Shown here: piece by piece, positions 17,050-25,962 of the stretch
Layout: every line of letters begins with the position of its first letter
Position numbering within the stretch: the stretch's first letter is position 1
NCBI GenBank assembly: GCA_040394775.1
Contig: JBEBRN010000015.1
Span: 1-50,655 of the forward strand
DNA: 50,655 nucleotides
Reading direction: 5' to 3'
Source: 40-80 sp040394775
GTDB taxonomy: Bacteria > Bacteroidota > Bacteroidia > Flavobacteriales_D > Crocinitomicaceae
Position numbers and translations under genes: made by a program
Notes under the pieces: model-generated
The model's input: only the letters and a program-made list of their open reading frames with translations
Told to the model about the DNA's origin: nothing
The model's database searches: none

Positions 17050-17460
17050 CTAATGATAAATGGTGAATCTAAATTGTTTTATTTTTCTGTCCTGTGTTAC
17101 AATTTGTATTAATGCATGAAATGTCATTTCTTTTTTTTCTTTTACTTTTTGTCCGTCAAAAAGAGAAAAAGCACTGCTTTTGAAGACGTAAAAACGAGAA
17201 ACGGTAGTGCCTAAGTTTTGAGGATAAACCTCATCGTCGTGATCTTTTTCGTTACCCAAATCTTCCTTATTGCTTGTAAAAATAAAACTCGCTAGCGCTC
17301 AGACAGTTATTTTTACAACAGCAATTTACCTTCGGTGCGACTTCGTGGTCGTTGTTTGGGTCCCGACGAAAAAATCAATTCCGATTCTACATCGGAACAG
17401 GTTACGATATCCTAATCCGTCGTTGAGTTTGGAATCATCGTTAGAAATATATTCTGTACA
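17050..17460. other. Non-coding, hairpin-rich stretch without a convincing gene
   Basis: Between the M1 peptidase and the UPF0173 gene lie almost 500 bases with no convincing gene. A 69-codon minus-strand reading frame (17050-17259) has no start context or recognisable motif. The stretch is packed with short inverted repeats: GCACT/AGTGC (17171-17210), TGAGG/CCTCA (17219-17233), the large one at 17270-17324, and TTCCGAT/ATCGGAA (17379-17397). Composition is more GC-rich than neighbouring intergenic DNA. It may be a dispersed repetitive element, a structured RNA, or the remains of transferred DNA. Confidence 0.45.
17270..17324. repeat. Large imperfect inverted repeat
   Basis: Arms TTGCT-TGTAAAAATAA (17270-17285) and TTATTTTTACA-AC-AGCAA (17307-17324). 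The 11-bp inner part is perfect, and five more pairs follow after a two-base bulge. The 21-base centre holds the palindrome CGCTAGCG. There is no gene nearby that it would obviously terminate. Confidence 0.75.
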
Positions 17461-17533
17461 TTAAAATACAAGCACCTCAAATCTATTTTATTTTCTTTAA
17501 CTTTAGGGTCATAAAAATTATAATTCATTCGCT

Positions 17534-18214
17534 ATGAAAATCACCTATTACGGTCATGCTAGTTTAGAACTAGAAATCAACGGAAAACATATCTTAGTTG
17601 ATCCTTTTATTTCAGGAAATCCCAAAGCGGCGAGTATTGACATCTCCACCTTAAAAGCGGATTACATCCTTTTGACGCACGCACATTACGATCACGTGAT
17701 GGATGTTGAAGCCATCGTTGACCGTACAAAAGCGCAACTAATCTCCAATCATGAAATAGTGACTTATTATGCCAACCACAAAAAATACGAAGGTCACGGA
17801 ATGAATCCCGGTGGAAGTTGGGATTTTGATTTCGGACGTATAAAAGTAGTGACAGCTATTCATTCGTCTTCGTTTCCAGATGGCACGTATGGCGGAAATC
17901 CCGTTGGTTATGTCATTCAAGCGGAAGGAAAAACGATTTACATCGCTGGTGATACAGCCCTTACTTGGGACATGAAATTAATTCCTCTATTCTTCCAACT
18001 AGACTTGGCCATTTTTCCAGTTGGTGGAAATTTCACGATGGATGTACAAGAAGCGGTTGTAGCGGCAGAATTCACCGAATGTTCGAATATTCTAGGCGTT
18101 CATTTTGATACGGCAGAACCAATAACGATTGATCACGAAAAAGCGATTCAAGCATTCAAAGAGAAAGGAAAAACATTGACTTTACTACCTATTGGTGAAT
18201 CGATAACACTTTAA
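17534..18214 (+). CDS. Metal-dependent hydrolase, UPF0173 (metallo-beta-lactamase fold)
   Basis: A 226-residue cytoplasmic metallo-beta-lactamase-fold protein. The metal-binding signature is H49-A-H51-Y-D53-H54 within LLTHAHYDHVMD. Later metal or active-site segments are IHSSSFPDG, YIAGDTALT (aspartate ligand) and GVHFDTAEP (histidine ligand). Opening residues MKITYYGHASLELEINGK are typical of the UPF0173/UlaG-like group. The physiological substrate of the family is not established. It is followed after 31 bases by the transglutaminase-like gene on the same strand; they may share a transcript. Confidence 0.92.
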   Translation: MKITYYGHASLELEINGKHILVDPFISGNPKAASIDISTLKADYILLTHAHYDHVMDVEAIVDRTKAQLISNHEIVTYYANHKKYEGHGMNPGGSWDFDFGRIKVVTAIHSSSFPDGTYGGNPVGYVIQAEGKTIYIAGDTALTWDMKLIPLFFQLDLAIFPVGGNFTMDVQEAVVAAEFTECSNILGVHFDTAEPITIDHEKAIQAFKEKGKTLTLLPIGESITL

Positions 18215-18245
18215 AAAAGCAACCGTTATTTTAAAAATCAACCAA

Positions 18246-18854
18246 ATGTCCTCACTTCGAATACGATCTAACAACATCGACGATTATCTAAAAGAGATTC
18301 CGCCTATTATTCAATTCAACACACCTTTGATTAAGCAAAAAATCAACGAAATTGAATCCAAGGCTACGACAAAACTGGAAAGGGCAAAATTAGCTTTTGA
18401 AGTGGCGCGCGATGAGATTCAACATTCTTTTGATACACAAAGTAAAGTCATCACCGTCAGCGCTGAAGATGTTTTGGCGAAGAAAGAAGGTATTTGTTTT
18501 GCTAAATCTCATTTACTAGCGGCATTGCTTCGTGGAATGGGCATTCCAACTGGTTTTTGCTATCAGCGTGTCTTGAGAAAAAACGCCATCGAATCGGGTT
18601 ATGCGTTACATGGTTTGAATGCCGTTTACTTAGAAGAATACGGTTGGTTTCGCGTCGACCCACGCGGAAATAAACCCGGAGTGGATTCTCAATTTTCGAT
18701 GGAAGAAGAGAAATTAGCGTATCCAATTAGAGAAGAATTAGGCGAAATAGATTATATGGATGTGTTAACGACACCATTAACCGCTGTTGTGATGTCGATG
18801 TACACGTCAAAAGATTGTCAGGAATTATTTTTTAGACGACCTGAAGTGATGTGA
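18246..18854 (+). CDS. Transglutaminase-like domain protein
   Basis: A 202-residue cytoplasmic protein of the transglutaminase-like (papain-fold) superfamily. The catalytic triad is readable as Cys84 in KEGICFAKSH, His122 in LHGLNAVYL and Asp138 in FRVDPRGN. There is no signal peptide or membrane segment. Prokaryotic members usually act as peptidases or amidases rather than cross-linking enzymes; the substrate is unknown. The reading frame ends five bases before the end of the convergent T9SS type B gene, with no hairpin between them, so transcripts may overlap. Confidence 0.85.
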   Translation: MSSLRIRSNNIDDYLKEIPPIIQFNTPLIKQKINEIESKATTKLERAKLAFEVARDEIQHSFDTQSKVITVSAEDVLAKKEGICFAKSHLLAALLRGMGIPTGFCYQRVLRKNAIESGYALHGLNAVYLEEYGWFRVDPRGNKPGVDSQFSMEEEKLAYPIREELGEIDYMDVLTTPLTAVVMSMYTSKDCQELFFRRPEVM

Positions 18855-18859
18855 GGATT

Positions 18860-20398
18860 TTATCTTCTCACCGTCACAAAACCCTGTTCCTCAACAGAAC
18901 AATCGATAATTTCGCAATTAGTAGTCGTTTCGTCTAATTTAAAAACCATTTTGTAAAAGTAAGTGCCATCGGTGACATTTTTACCGTTGGAATTTCCGCC
19001 CCAAAGTGCGTTTGCTCCAGTGTTGAGCATTCCACTAAAATGCTGTACTTCATTTCCCCATCGGTTGAAAATCAATAATTCGCAATGAACTGGAATATTG
19101 ACAGTAACGCTAAAAATATCGTTGATGTGGTCATCGTTGGGCGTGAAAATATTAGGAATAGTGGTGATTAAACTATCGTAAACCAACACATTCATATACG
19201 TCGTGTCGGCACAAAGAATATCATTTTTCCATGCAATAAGTTGAACAGTGTAAACGCCAGAAGTATCTGCTAGAAAGCCGTTGAATGGATCGTTCTGTGG
19301 CTCGCCATTGAGTGACCACGAATAGTGGGTGGCATTTTGAGACGTATTTGAGACCGTAACACTTAATGGTGCACCTCCTGCCGATGGAGTTACCGTAAAG
19401 TTAGCGACCGTATTGTTTACCGACTGAATGGTTAGTAACGAGTCTTTACTATGACAGCCGTTAGTGTCAATATAAAAAACGGTGTATTTTCCTGCGGAAA
19501 GATTGGAAAGTTTATTTCCTGAAACAGCTAATGTGTCGCCATTTTCAGAGATAGCGTTAAGCGCCGAAAGTGCATTACCAACACCTGCAGCAGTGATAGA
19601 ACCAGCCGAAATACCACATTCGGTGTTTGAGGTAGTAAAAGTAGCCGATTTAGGTTGTGGAAGTACCGTTATTTTCAACGGACGCACTATCGAACAGCTA
19701 TCATTGTTCCATATACGCACCGTGTAAAACATAGAACTATCTGCCGAAAAAACAGGGTTTGGACAATCCGAACAACTTAAACCCGGCGCAGGATTATTGG
19801 TTGTTCCATTTGGAGATTGCCACTCGTAGCGTTGACCGCCTGAAGCGTTTAGTTGAAGAGGTGATTTGTAGCAGACTGTTGTGTCGGATGGAACGGAAAC
19901 TGGAAATGGAGTGCAAGGGGAAGTATAGGTGAGGAAGTACGCGAGATTGCTATTTGTGTTATTATCAGCTTGATTTGGGTAAAGAATATTGATTAATTGA
20001 AAATTACATGAGGTAGCGTTATTAGTTAGGTATGATGATACGTCAGCTAGTCCGTCCGTTCCATTCATAGTCGCATCGGGAGTGTCATCATCCAACCCAA
20101 AAAGTTGATTATTTTGGTAATAAAAATGTCCTTTTACTCCAGCATAATTCCATGCACTATTTATATTGTCACTTCCTCCAATAGTTCCTAATAAATTTGA
20201 ATTGAAATATACATTTTCATCGGGTGCAAAGTTTCCTCCTGTTCTATCAGTATAAAGAGAAAAGCTGACGGGGTAAAACGTATTAATGGAGTTAAGATTG
20301 TTTATGACATAATTTTCATTTCCAATATAATTTTGATTGTTTATAATTATTGCAGACGTAGTGATTGGTAAAGAAGCATTTTCGTATACGATATACAA
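18860..20398 (-). CDS. T9SS type B sorting-domain protein, C-terminal part of a gene split by an in-frame TAG
   Basis: This 512-codon piece has no proper start: it opens at a TTG (20398) just four codons after a TAG stop that is in the same frame as the upstream piece at 20411-20839. Together they would encode about 659 residues. Content: the rest of an N-terminal beta-rich domain; a cysteine-rich segment around DTTVCYKSPLQL; a PKD-like domain near residue 340 (SNTSQNATHYSWSLNG); and a C-terminal gliding-motility-type (type B) sorting domain of about 90 residues. That domain contains IPNIFTPNDDHINDIF, LLIFNRWGNEV and a DGTYFYKMVF strand. On its own this piece lacks a signal peptide and could not be exported. 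Confidence 0.75.
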   Translation of the reverse strand: MYIVYENASLPITTSAIIINNQNYIGNENYVINNLNSINTFYPVSFSLYTDRTGGNFAPDENVYFNSNLLGTIGGSDNINSAWNYAGVKGHFYYQNNQLFGLDDDTPDATMNGTDGLADVSSYLTNNATSCNFQLINILYPNQADNNTNSNLAYFLTYTSPCTPFPVSVPSDTTVCYKSPLQLNASGGQRYEWQSPNGTTNNPAPGLSCSDCPNPVFSADSSMFYTVRIWNNDSCSIVRPLKITVLPQPKSATFTTSNTECGISAGSITAAGVGNALSALNAISENGDTLAVSGNKLSNLSAGKYTVFYIDTNGCHSKDSLLTIQSVNNTVANFTVTPSAGGAPLSVTVSNTSQNATHYSWSLNGEPQNDPFNGFLADTSGVYTVQLIAWKNDILCADTTYMNVLVYDSLITTIPNIFTPNDDHINDIFSVTVNIPVHCELLIFNRWGNEVQHFSGMLNTGANALWGGNSNGKNVTDGTYFYKMVFKLDETTTNCEIIDCSVEEQGFVTVRR

Positions 20399-20410
20399 AA
20401 ATGCAGTATA

Positions 20411-20839
20411 CTAACCTGCATTGATAGGAAGTCCAGGCTGAAAAGGTATGGTGATATTAAATATATCTGTTGGAGAAGTAATTAAATCTGTCGTTATGTC
20501 TTTTGCATACAGCCTTGTTGGAGTAGCGTAAATACTGAGATGAGTAATATTCATTATGCAATTAAGCGTGTCAAAAGTGTACGGAATACCGTTTACAGTA
20601 ATTGGAGCAATAGGAGGATATCTTTCCGTATACGAAAATAAATATGCTTTGCGAATGACACTTCCTGACTCCATATAAAGGTTAACAGTTCCTGATCCAG
20701 ACCCCTGACCAGTAGAAAAACCTCCTGCTGTTACCCCTCCATGAAAAATATCTTGATAAAATATAGTTTGGCTATATGATAACGTATTACAGCATACCAT
20801 AAAAAGAACTACAAGTACAATTTTAAGATACTTTATCAT
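20411..20839 (-). CDS. N-terminal part of the amber-split T9SS type B protein
   Basis: A 142-residue piece with a good signal peptide (MIKYLKIVLVVLFMVCCNTL, cleaved after SYSQ). It is followed by a beta-rich domain with IRKAYLFSYTERYPP and FNITIPFQPGLPI. It ends at TAG (20413-20411). The codons after the stop (YTAFLYIVYENASL) continue the same fold in the same frame, and TGG to TAG is a single-base change, so a Trp codon was probably here. As it stands the product would be a short secreted fragment without a sorting domain. The break may be a real nonsense mutation or a sequencing error. Confidence 0.7.
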   Translation of the reverse strand: MIKYLKIVLVVLFMVCCNTLSYSQTIFYQDIFHGGVTAGGFSTGQGSGSGTVNLYMESGSVIRKAYLFSYTERYPPIAPITVNGIPYTFDTLNCIMNITHLSIYATPTRLYAKDITTDLITSPTDIFNITIPFQPGLPINAG

Positions 20840-21059
20840 GAGATGAATGTATAATAAATCACTTTAATTTCAAACGATTCATATTCTTATAACGCTATAA
20901 ATTTACGAAAGGTTGATTGAATGGCAGGTAATTATTACCTTTTATTTGTTTGGTATAGTAATATTAAATTCAAAAACTAATCTCGTATCAACTTTGTCCC
21001 AAACCGTTAATAATTATTTAATTTTCAAGATATTAAATTTATCTACCCTGACTTTTATC

Positions 21060-21095
21060 TATCTTTGTTGACACTCTTGTCAAACAAGTTGTCAA
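21060..21095 (+). promoter_or_regulatory. tetR promoter with overlapping operator
   Basis: TATCTTTG (21060-21067) is an exact -7 box. Immediately after it comes the palindrome TTGACA-CTCT-TGTCAA (21068-21083) and a further half-site TTGTCAA (21089-21095), a direct repeat of 21077-21083 at 12-base spacing. A nested CTTGT-CAA-ACAAG palindrome (21076-21088) bridges them. The sites cover the expected transcription start, so a TetR bound there should block its own operon. Confidence 0.75.
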
Positions 21096-21100
21096 ATATT

Positions 21101-21688
21101 ATGACGGATACCGAAGAATTAATTATTTCAAAGTCTAAAGAGCTATTTTATCAGAAAGGTAAAATTAAAGCTACGAGTCAAGAAATTGCTGATTTTTCAG
21201 GAGTTCAGCGAACATTGGTTAATTATTATTTTCGGTCAAAGGATAATTTATTCAAAATTGTTCACAATGAAATCATTCAGGAATTTCATGTAAGAATGAA
21301 TGCAATTTTTACCGCAAACTGCATTTCCTTTGAAGAGAAAATTGACTTATTAATAGAATTTACCTTTTCGTTCAAGGAGCGTTATCCCTATTTTGAAGTG
21401 TATAGTATCATCGAATCGAACAAGCTGTTTGACAAAGAAATGTTTATGAAACCGCAATCGACAAACGAGATGAGGGATTTCCTTTTGGAAGTTCAAAAAC
21501 AAATGGACGCAGACGTTATCCGAAAATCACATCCTATTAATTTTGTGTTGGATATCTTTTCGCTGGTTTCCTATCCTTTAGTTTTAAAAGAAGTTTATAA
21601 AGACGTTTTCAATTTATCCAACGAAGACTTCGACCAAATTATACAAGAAAGAAAAACGATTATCAAAAATTTAATTTTCAATAAATAA
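21101..21688 (+). CDS. TetR/AcrR family transcriptional regulator
   Basis: A 195-residue regulator, probably the repressor of the efflux operon it heads. The N-terminal helix-turn-helix is clear (ELFYQKGKIKATSQEIADFSG, then LVNYYFRSKDNLFKIV). The ligand-binding C-terminal domain is too divergent to suggest an inducer. I start it at the ATG at 21101. An in-frame TTG at 21065 would lie inside the -7 box and cannot be the start if that promoter is real. It directly abuts the adaptor gene (stop TAA ends at 21688, next ATG at 21689). The dense half-sites just upstream suggest autorepression. Confidence 0.9.
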   Translation: MTDTEELIISKSKELFYQKGKIKATSQEIADFSGVQRTLVNYYFRSKDNLFKIVHNEIIQEFHVRMNAIFTANCISFEEKIDLLIEFTFSFKERYPYFEVYSIIESNKLFDKEMFMKPQSTNEMRDFLLEVQKQMDADVIRKSHPINFVLDIFSLVSYPLVLKEVYKDVFNLSNEDFDQIIQERKTIIKNLIFNK

Positions 21689-22828
21689 ATGAGCACAAAA
21701 AGTATCATATTCTTTACGATTGCTTCACTAGCACTTGTTTCATGTAAAAATAAAGAAGCGGAATTCCAAAAACCCATTCAATCGTATAATGTCATCGAAT
21801 TGCAGCAACAAGAAGCGGAATTATATTCCGAATATCCAGCGACATTGCAAGGAATAGAGGATATCGAAATTCGACCAATGATAAACGGCTATATTGAAAA
21901 GACGTACATCGACGAAGGTCAAGAAGTGAAAAAAGGAGATCTATTATTCAAGATTTCCAATCCACAATTTGCTCAAGATGTCAATATGTATGCTGCTCGT
22001 GTAGCAAGTGCAAAAACGGCTGTTGAAGCGGCAAAAATTCAGGTTGACAAAACGAAACCGCTGGTAGAACAAGGAATCATTAGTGCGTATGAATTGACGA
22101 ATGCCAATCTAGCGTTAGATATGCGAAAAGCGGAGTTAGAACAAGCAAAAGCAACGTATTCAAATGCTCAAACCAACTTAGGCTACACGATTATCAAAAG
22201 TCCTGTAGATGGCGTAGTCGGAAAACTACCATATAAACTAGGAAGTTATGTGTATAGCAATACTGTTTTACCGTTAACTGTGGTTTCTAATATCTCAAAA
22301 GTGTATGCTTATTTCTCCATCAATGAAAAAGACCAATTGAAGATGTTTGAAACAATTGAAGGGAAAAATTTCCAAGATAAAATTAGTAAAATTCCACCCG
22401 TTACGCTTTTATTATCGAATGGCGAAATCTATGCAAAAGAAGGACGTGTGGAAACATTTAGCGGTTTAATCAATAGTCAAACGGGATCATTTAACGTGAG
22501 AGCTAGTTTTGATAATACGGATAAAATGTTACGTTCTGGATCGAGTGCTTCTGTTCGTATTCCAACACACTTGAAAAATGTGATTATCATTCCTCAAAAA
22601 GCAACATCAGAAATGCAAGACAAACGTTTGGCATTTATTGTCGGTGAAGGAGAAACAGTGATGGGCGTTCCGATTAAAGTCACAGAAATTCCCGGTGGAA
22701 AATATTTTGTAGTAACAGAAGGTTTGAAGCCCAACGACAAATTGATTATTGAAGGCATTGGTATTGTTCCTGAAGGCACGAAAATTAAGCCGAATGTCGT
22801 TCCTGCCGATAGTGTTTTAAAATTTTAA
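21689..22828 (+). CDS. RND efflux periplasmic adaptor (membrane fusion protein)
   Basis: A 379-residue lipoprotein adaptor that couples the inner-membrane RND pump to the outer-membrane channel. The lipobox is LVSC (Cys20). The order of segments is standard: a lipoyl half-motif (GYIEKTYIDEGQEVKKGDLLF, residues 61-81); a coiled-coil hairpin about 95-155 rich in Ala and Glu; the second lipoyl half (IIKSPVDGVVGKLPYKLGS); then beta-barrel and membrane-proximal domains. Similarity is to AcrA/MexA of the hydrophobe-amphiphile efflux class. Second gene of the tetR-adaptor-pump-channel operon. The substrate cannot be inferred. Confidence 0.94.
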   Translation: MSTKSIIFFTIASLALVSCKNKEAEFQKPIQSYNVIELQQQEAELYSEYPATLQGIEDIEIRPMINGYIEKTYIDEGQEVKKGDLLFKISNPQFAQDVNMYAARVASAKTAVEAAKIQVDKTKPLVEQGIISAYELTNANLALDMRKAELEQAKATYSNAQTNLGYTIIKSPVDGVVGKLPYKLGSYVYSNTVLPLTVVSNISKVYAYFSINEKDQLKMFETIEGKNFQDKISKIPPVTLLLSNGEIYAKEGRVETFSGLINSQTGSFNVRASFDNTDKMLRSGSSASVRIPTHLKNVIIIPQKATSEMQDKRLAFIVGEGETVMGVPIKVTEIPGGKYFVVTEGLKPNDKLIIEGIGIVPEGTKIKPNVVPADSVLKF

Positions 22829-22841
22829 TACCAACAAATTT

Positions 22842-25800
22842 ATGTTTAGTAAATTCATTGACCGTCCCGTACTTTCGACGGTAATATCCATCTTAATTGT
22901 CATTCTAGGAGTATTAGGGTTGCTTAATTTACCTGTTTCTCAATATCCCGAGATAGCGCCTCCAACCGTTAGAGTAAGTGCGAGTTATCAAGGAGCAAAT
23001 GCGGAAACCGTAATGAAATCGGTCGTTATTCCTTTGGAAGAGCAAATCAACGGTGTGGAAGACATGGCGTATATGACTTCTACTTCCAGTAATGACGGTT
23101 CTGCTTCGATTAATATCTTCTTTAAATTAGGAACTAATCCTGATTTAGCAGCTGTCAACGTTCAAAATCGTGTGGCAAGAGCTACTTCCCTATTGCCACA
23201 AGAAGTAATTCGTTCGGGAGTTGTGACTGCCAAGCGTCAAAGTGATAACGTTTTGATTTTCGACATCAACAGTGACAATCCAGAATACGACATGACCTTC
23301 CTGCAAAATTATGCAGACATCAATATTATGCCACGCATTAAGCGGGTTAACGGTGTTGGTGATGCCATGATTTTCAGTCAAAACAACTATTCGATGCGTA
23401 TCTGGTTGCGCCCTGATGTGATGGCAAGTTATGGATTAATCCCGAGTGATATTTCAGCCGTTTTAGCGGAACAAAATTTAGAAGCAGCGCCCGGTCAATT
23501 GGGAGAAAATGGTGACCAAACATTTCAATATGTCTTAAAATATAAAGGCCGTCTTAAAAGTGTTGAAGAATTTGAAAACATTGTTGTCAAAGCAACCGAC
23601 GATGGCGAAATATTAAGATTAGGCGATATTGCACGTGTTGAGCTAGGTTCTCAAACATATGCAGGAAGTACCGTCACCAATGGAAAACCTGGAATTGGTG
23701 TGGCTATTGCTCAAACTTCAGGTTCAAACGCACAAGAAGTGATTGACGGAGTTTTAAAAGTATTGGATGAAGTTTCTGCTAATTATCCGAAAGGAATTCA
23801 CACAGAAATTCTGACAAACGCCAACGACTTCTTAAAGGAATCCATTTCTAAAGTGGTAAAAACATTAATCGAAGCATTCGTATTAGTATTTATTGTGGTT
23901 TTCATTTTCTTACAAGATTGGCGTTCCACGTTGATTCCTGCGATTGCCGTTCCAGTAGCAATTATCGGAACATTTTTCTTCTTGAGCATCTTTGGTTTTA
24001 CCATTAACTTATTAACCTTATTCGCATTAGTATTAGCTGTCGGAATTGTGGTGGATGATGCCATTGTCGTCGTCGAGGCGGTGCATGCGAAATTAGAACA
24101 AGGTGAAAAAGACCCAAAAGTAGCAGCTCACAAAGCGATGGGAGAAATCTCAGGAGCCATCATTTCTATTACCTTGGTGATGTCGGCCGTTTTTATTCCA
24201 GTGTCGTTCATTAGTGGTTCAGCAGGTGTATTTTACAAACAATTTGGATTGACTTTGGCGGTCGCAATTGTCATTTCGGCCATTAACGCCTTGACACTTT
24301 CACCGGCACTTTGTGCACTTTTACTAAAACCACACGACCACGATGAGGCAAAGAAGAAGAGTTTTCTACAACGCTTTTATGGCTATTTTAATGCAGCTTT
24401 TGATGCTACAACTGCGAAATACCGAAAGTCCGCGCAATTCTTTACGCACAAAAAATGGTTGACTTTTATTGTTATCGCTGCTTTTGCTGGTGTATTTGTA
24501 CTTATCATGAACACCCGACCAAAGGCTTTTGTTCCAAATGAAGATGTCGGCGGTGTGATGTCTGACATTTCTCTTCCTCCGGGAACATCAGTCGAGGAAA
24601 CCGAAAAAGTGCTTTTAAACATTGAAAATCAGATTAAAGACATTCCAGGAATCAACAATATTTTACGTATTTCTGGACGAAGTTTAATTAGTGGTTCAGG
24701 TACTAACTACGGAATGATTATCATACGTTTAAAGAACTGGAATGAGCGAAAAGATCCATCGCAAGAACAATCGGCGATCGTTCAGGAATTATTCAAACGA
24801 ACAGCAGGAATTAAAGATGCGAAAGTAATTTTCTTCGCTCGACCAACATTATCTGGTTTTGGATTCAGTAGTGGATTTGAATTTGAATTGCAAGATCAAC
24901 AAGGTGGAACAATTGACAATTTAAACGAAGTAAGTCAGAAATTTTTGGGTGCATTAAATGCACGTCCAGAAATTCAATTTGCCTCCACTTCTTTTTCTCC
25001 GAACTATCCACAGTATGAAATTAATCTTGATGTTCCAACTATCAAACGAGCTGGATTGACTGTGAAAGATATTTTAGGAACTTTACAAGGCTATTATGGA
25101 GGTGTTTACGCTTCTGATTTCAACCGTTTTGGGAAGCAGTACCGCGTGATGTACCAATCTGAACCAGAATTTAGAGCCAGTCCAGAATCGTTGAATAAAA
25201 TTATGGTGCGTAATGACAAAGGCGAAATGGCACCAATTTCACAATTTATCGAATTAAAGAAAGTATTTGGTCCACAAGCAATTAACCGTTTTAACTTATT
25301 TACATCGGTTCATATTCAAGGAGGTCCAAATATTGGCTACAGTACTGGAGATGCTATTAACGCTATTGACGAAGTAGCGAAAGCAACCTTGCCTTTAGGT
25401 TACGGGTACGAATTCTCTGGAATGAGTCGTGAAGAAATCAACGCTGGCGGTCAGACGGTTTACATTTTCTTATTGTGTTTGATATTCGTTTACTTCTTAT
25501 TATCAGCGCAGTATGAAAGTTACATGCTTCCTTGGGCAGTTATTTTGTCCTTACCTGTCGGATTAGCGGGAGCCTATATTTTTGCTTGGTTCTTTAATGT
25601 AAGTAATAACATTTACGTTCAAATTACCCTCATCATGTTAATCGGATTGCTCGCCAAGAACGCCATTTTAATAGTTGAATTTGCCCACGAAGCCCGGAAA
25701 AAAGGAGCGACTATTTTCGATGCTGCCATGGAAGGAGCAACTGCTCGTTTTAGACCTATTTTGATGACTTCCTTTGCCTTTATCTTTGGTTTGATGCCAT

Positions 25801-25958
25801 TGATGTTATCCAAAGGCGCAGGAGCTCTAGGTAATCAAGCGATTGGAACAAGTGCCATTGGAGGAATGTTGATTGGAACAATTTTCGGAATTTTCGTTAT
25901 TCCAGGATTGTTTGTGGTATTCCAAACATTACAAGAAAAAGTGTCTAGTAAAAAATAA
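22842..25958 (+). CDS. RND efflux pump permease, AcrB/MexB type (HAE1)
   Basis: A 1038-residue proton-driven inner-membrane transporter. It opens with the typical MFSKFIDRPVLSTVISILIV first helix and has the two large periplasmic loops after TM1 and TM7. The proton-relay aspartates are Asp405-Asp406 in GIVVDDAIVVVEA of TM4. Later signatures include PRAFVPxED-like PKAFVPNEDVGG at the start of the second half, and LLAKNAILIVEFAHEARKKG near TM10. Length and motifs fit the HAE1 multidrug class, not the heavy-metal class. It follows the adaptor by 13 bases and precedes the channel gene by four. Confidence 0.96.
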   Translation: MFSKFIDRPVLSTVISILIVILGVLGLLNLPVSQYPEIAPPTVRVSASYQGANAETVMKSVVIPLEEQINGVEDMAYMTSTSSNDGSASINIFFKLGTNPDLAAVNVQNRVARATSLLPQEVIRSGVVTAKRQSDNVLIFDINSDNPEYDMTFLQNYADINIMPRIKRVNGVGDAMIFSQNNYSMRIWLRPDVMASYGLIPSDISAVLAEQNLEAAPGQLGENGDQTFQYVLKYKGRLKSVEEFENIVVKATDDGEILRLGDIARVELGSQTYAGSTVTNGKPGIGVAIAQTSGSNAQEVIDGVLKVLDEVSANYPKGIHTEILTNANDFLKESISKVVKTLIEAFVLVFIVVFIFLQDWRSTLIPAIAVPVAIIGTFFFLSIFGFTINLLTLFALVLAVGIVVDDAIVVVEAVHAKLEQGEKDPKVAAHKAMGEISGAIISITLVMSAVFIPVSFISGSAGVFYKQFGLTLAVAIVISAINALTLSPALCALLLKPHDHDEAKKKSFLQRFYGYFNAAFDATTAKYRKSAQFFTHKKWLTFIVIAAFAGVFVLIMNTRPKAFVPNEDVGGVMSDISLPPGTSVEETEKVLLNIENQIKDIPGINNILRISGRSLISGSGTNYGMIIIRLKNWNERKDPSQEQSAIVQELFKRTAGIKDAKVIFFARPTLSGFGFSSGFEFELQDQQGGTIDNLNEVSQKFLGALNARPEIQFASTSFSPNYPQYEINLDVPTIKRAGLTVKDILGTLQGYYGGVYASDFNRFGKQYRVMYQSEPEFRASPESLNKIMVRNDKGEMAPISQFIELKKVFGPQAINRFNLFTSVHIQGGPNIGYSTGDAINAIDEVAKATLPLGYGYEFSGMSREEINAGGQTVYIFLLCLIFVYFLLSAQYESYMLPWAVILSLPVGLAGAYIFAWFFNVSNNIYVQITLIMLIGLLAKNAILIVEFAHEARKKGATIFDAAMEGATARFRPILMTSFAFIFGLMPLMLSKGAGALGNQAIGTSAIGGMLIGTIFGIFVIPGLFVVFQTLQEKVSSKK

Positions 25959-25962
25959 GACT

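Noticed and set aside
17050..17259. 69-codon minus-strand reading frame directly upstream of the M1 peptidase
   Set aside because: No recognisable motif and no start context; it lies in the hairpin-rich stretch, and its amino acid pattern looks like translated repeat DNA.
21065..21100. TTG start for the TetR gene
   Set aside because: It sits inside the -7 box; ATG at 21101 gives a normal TetR N-terminus.
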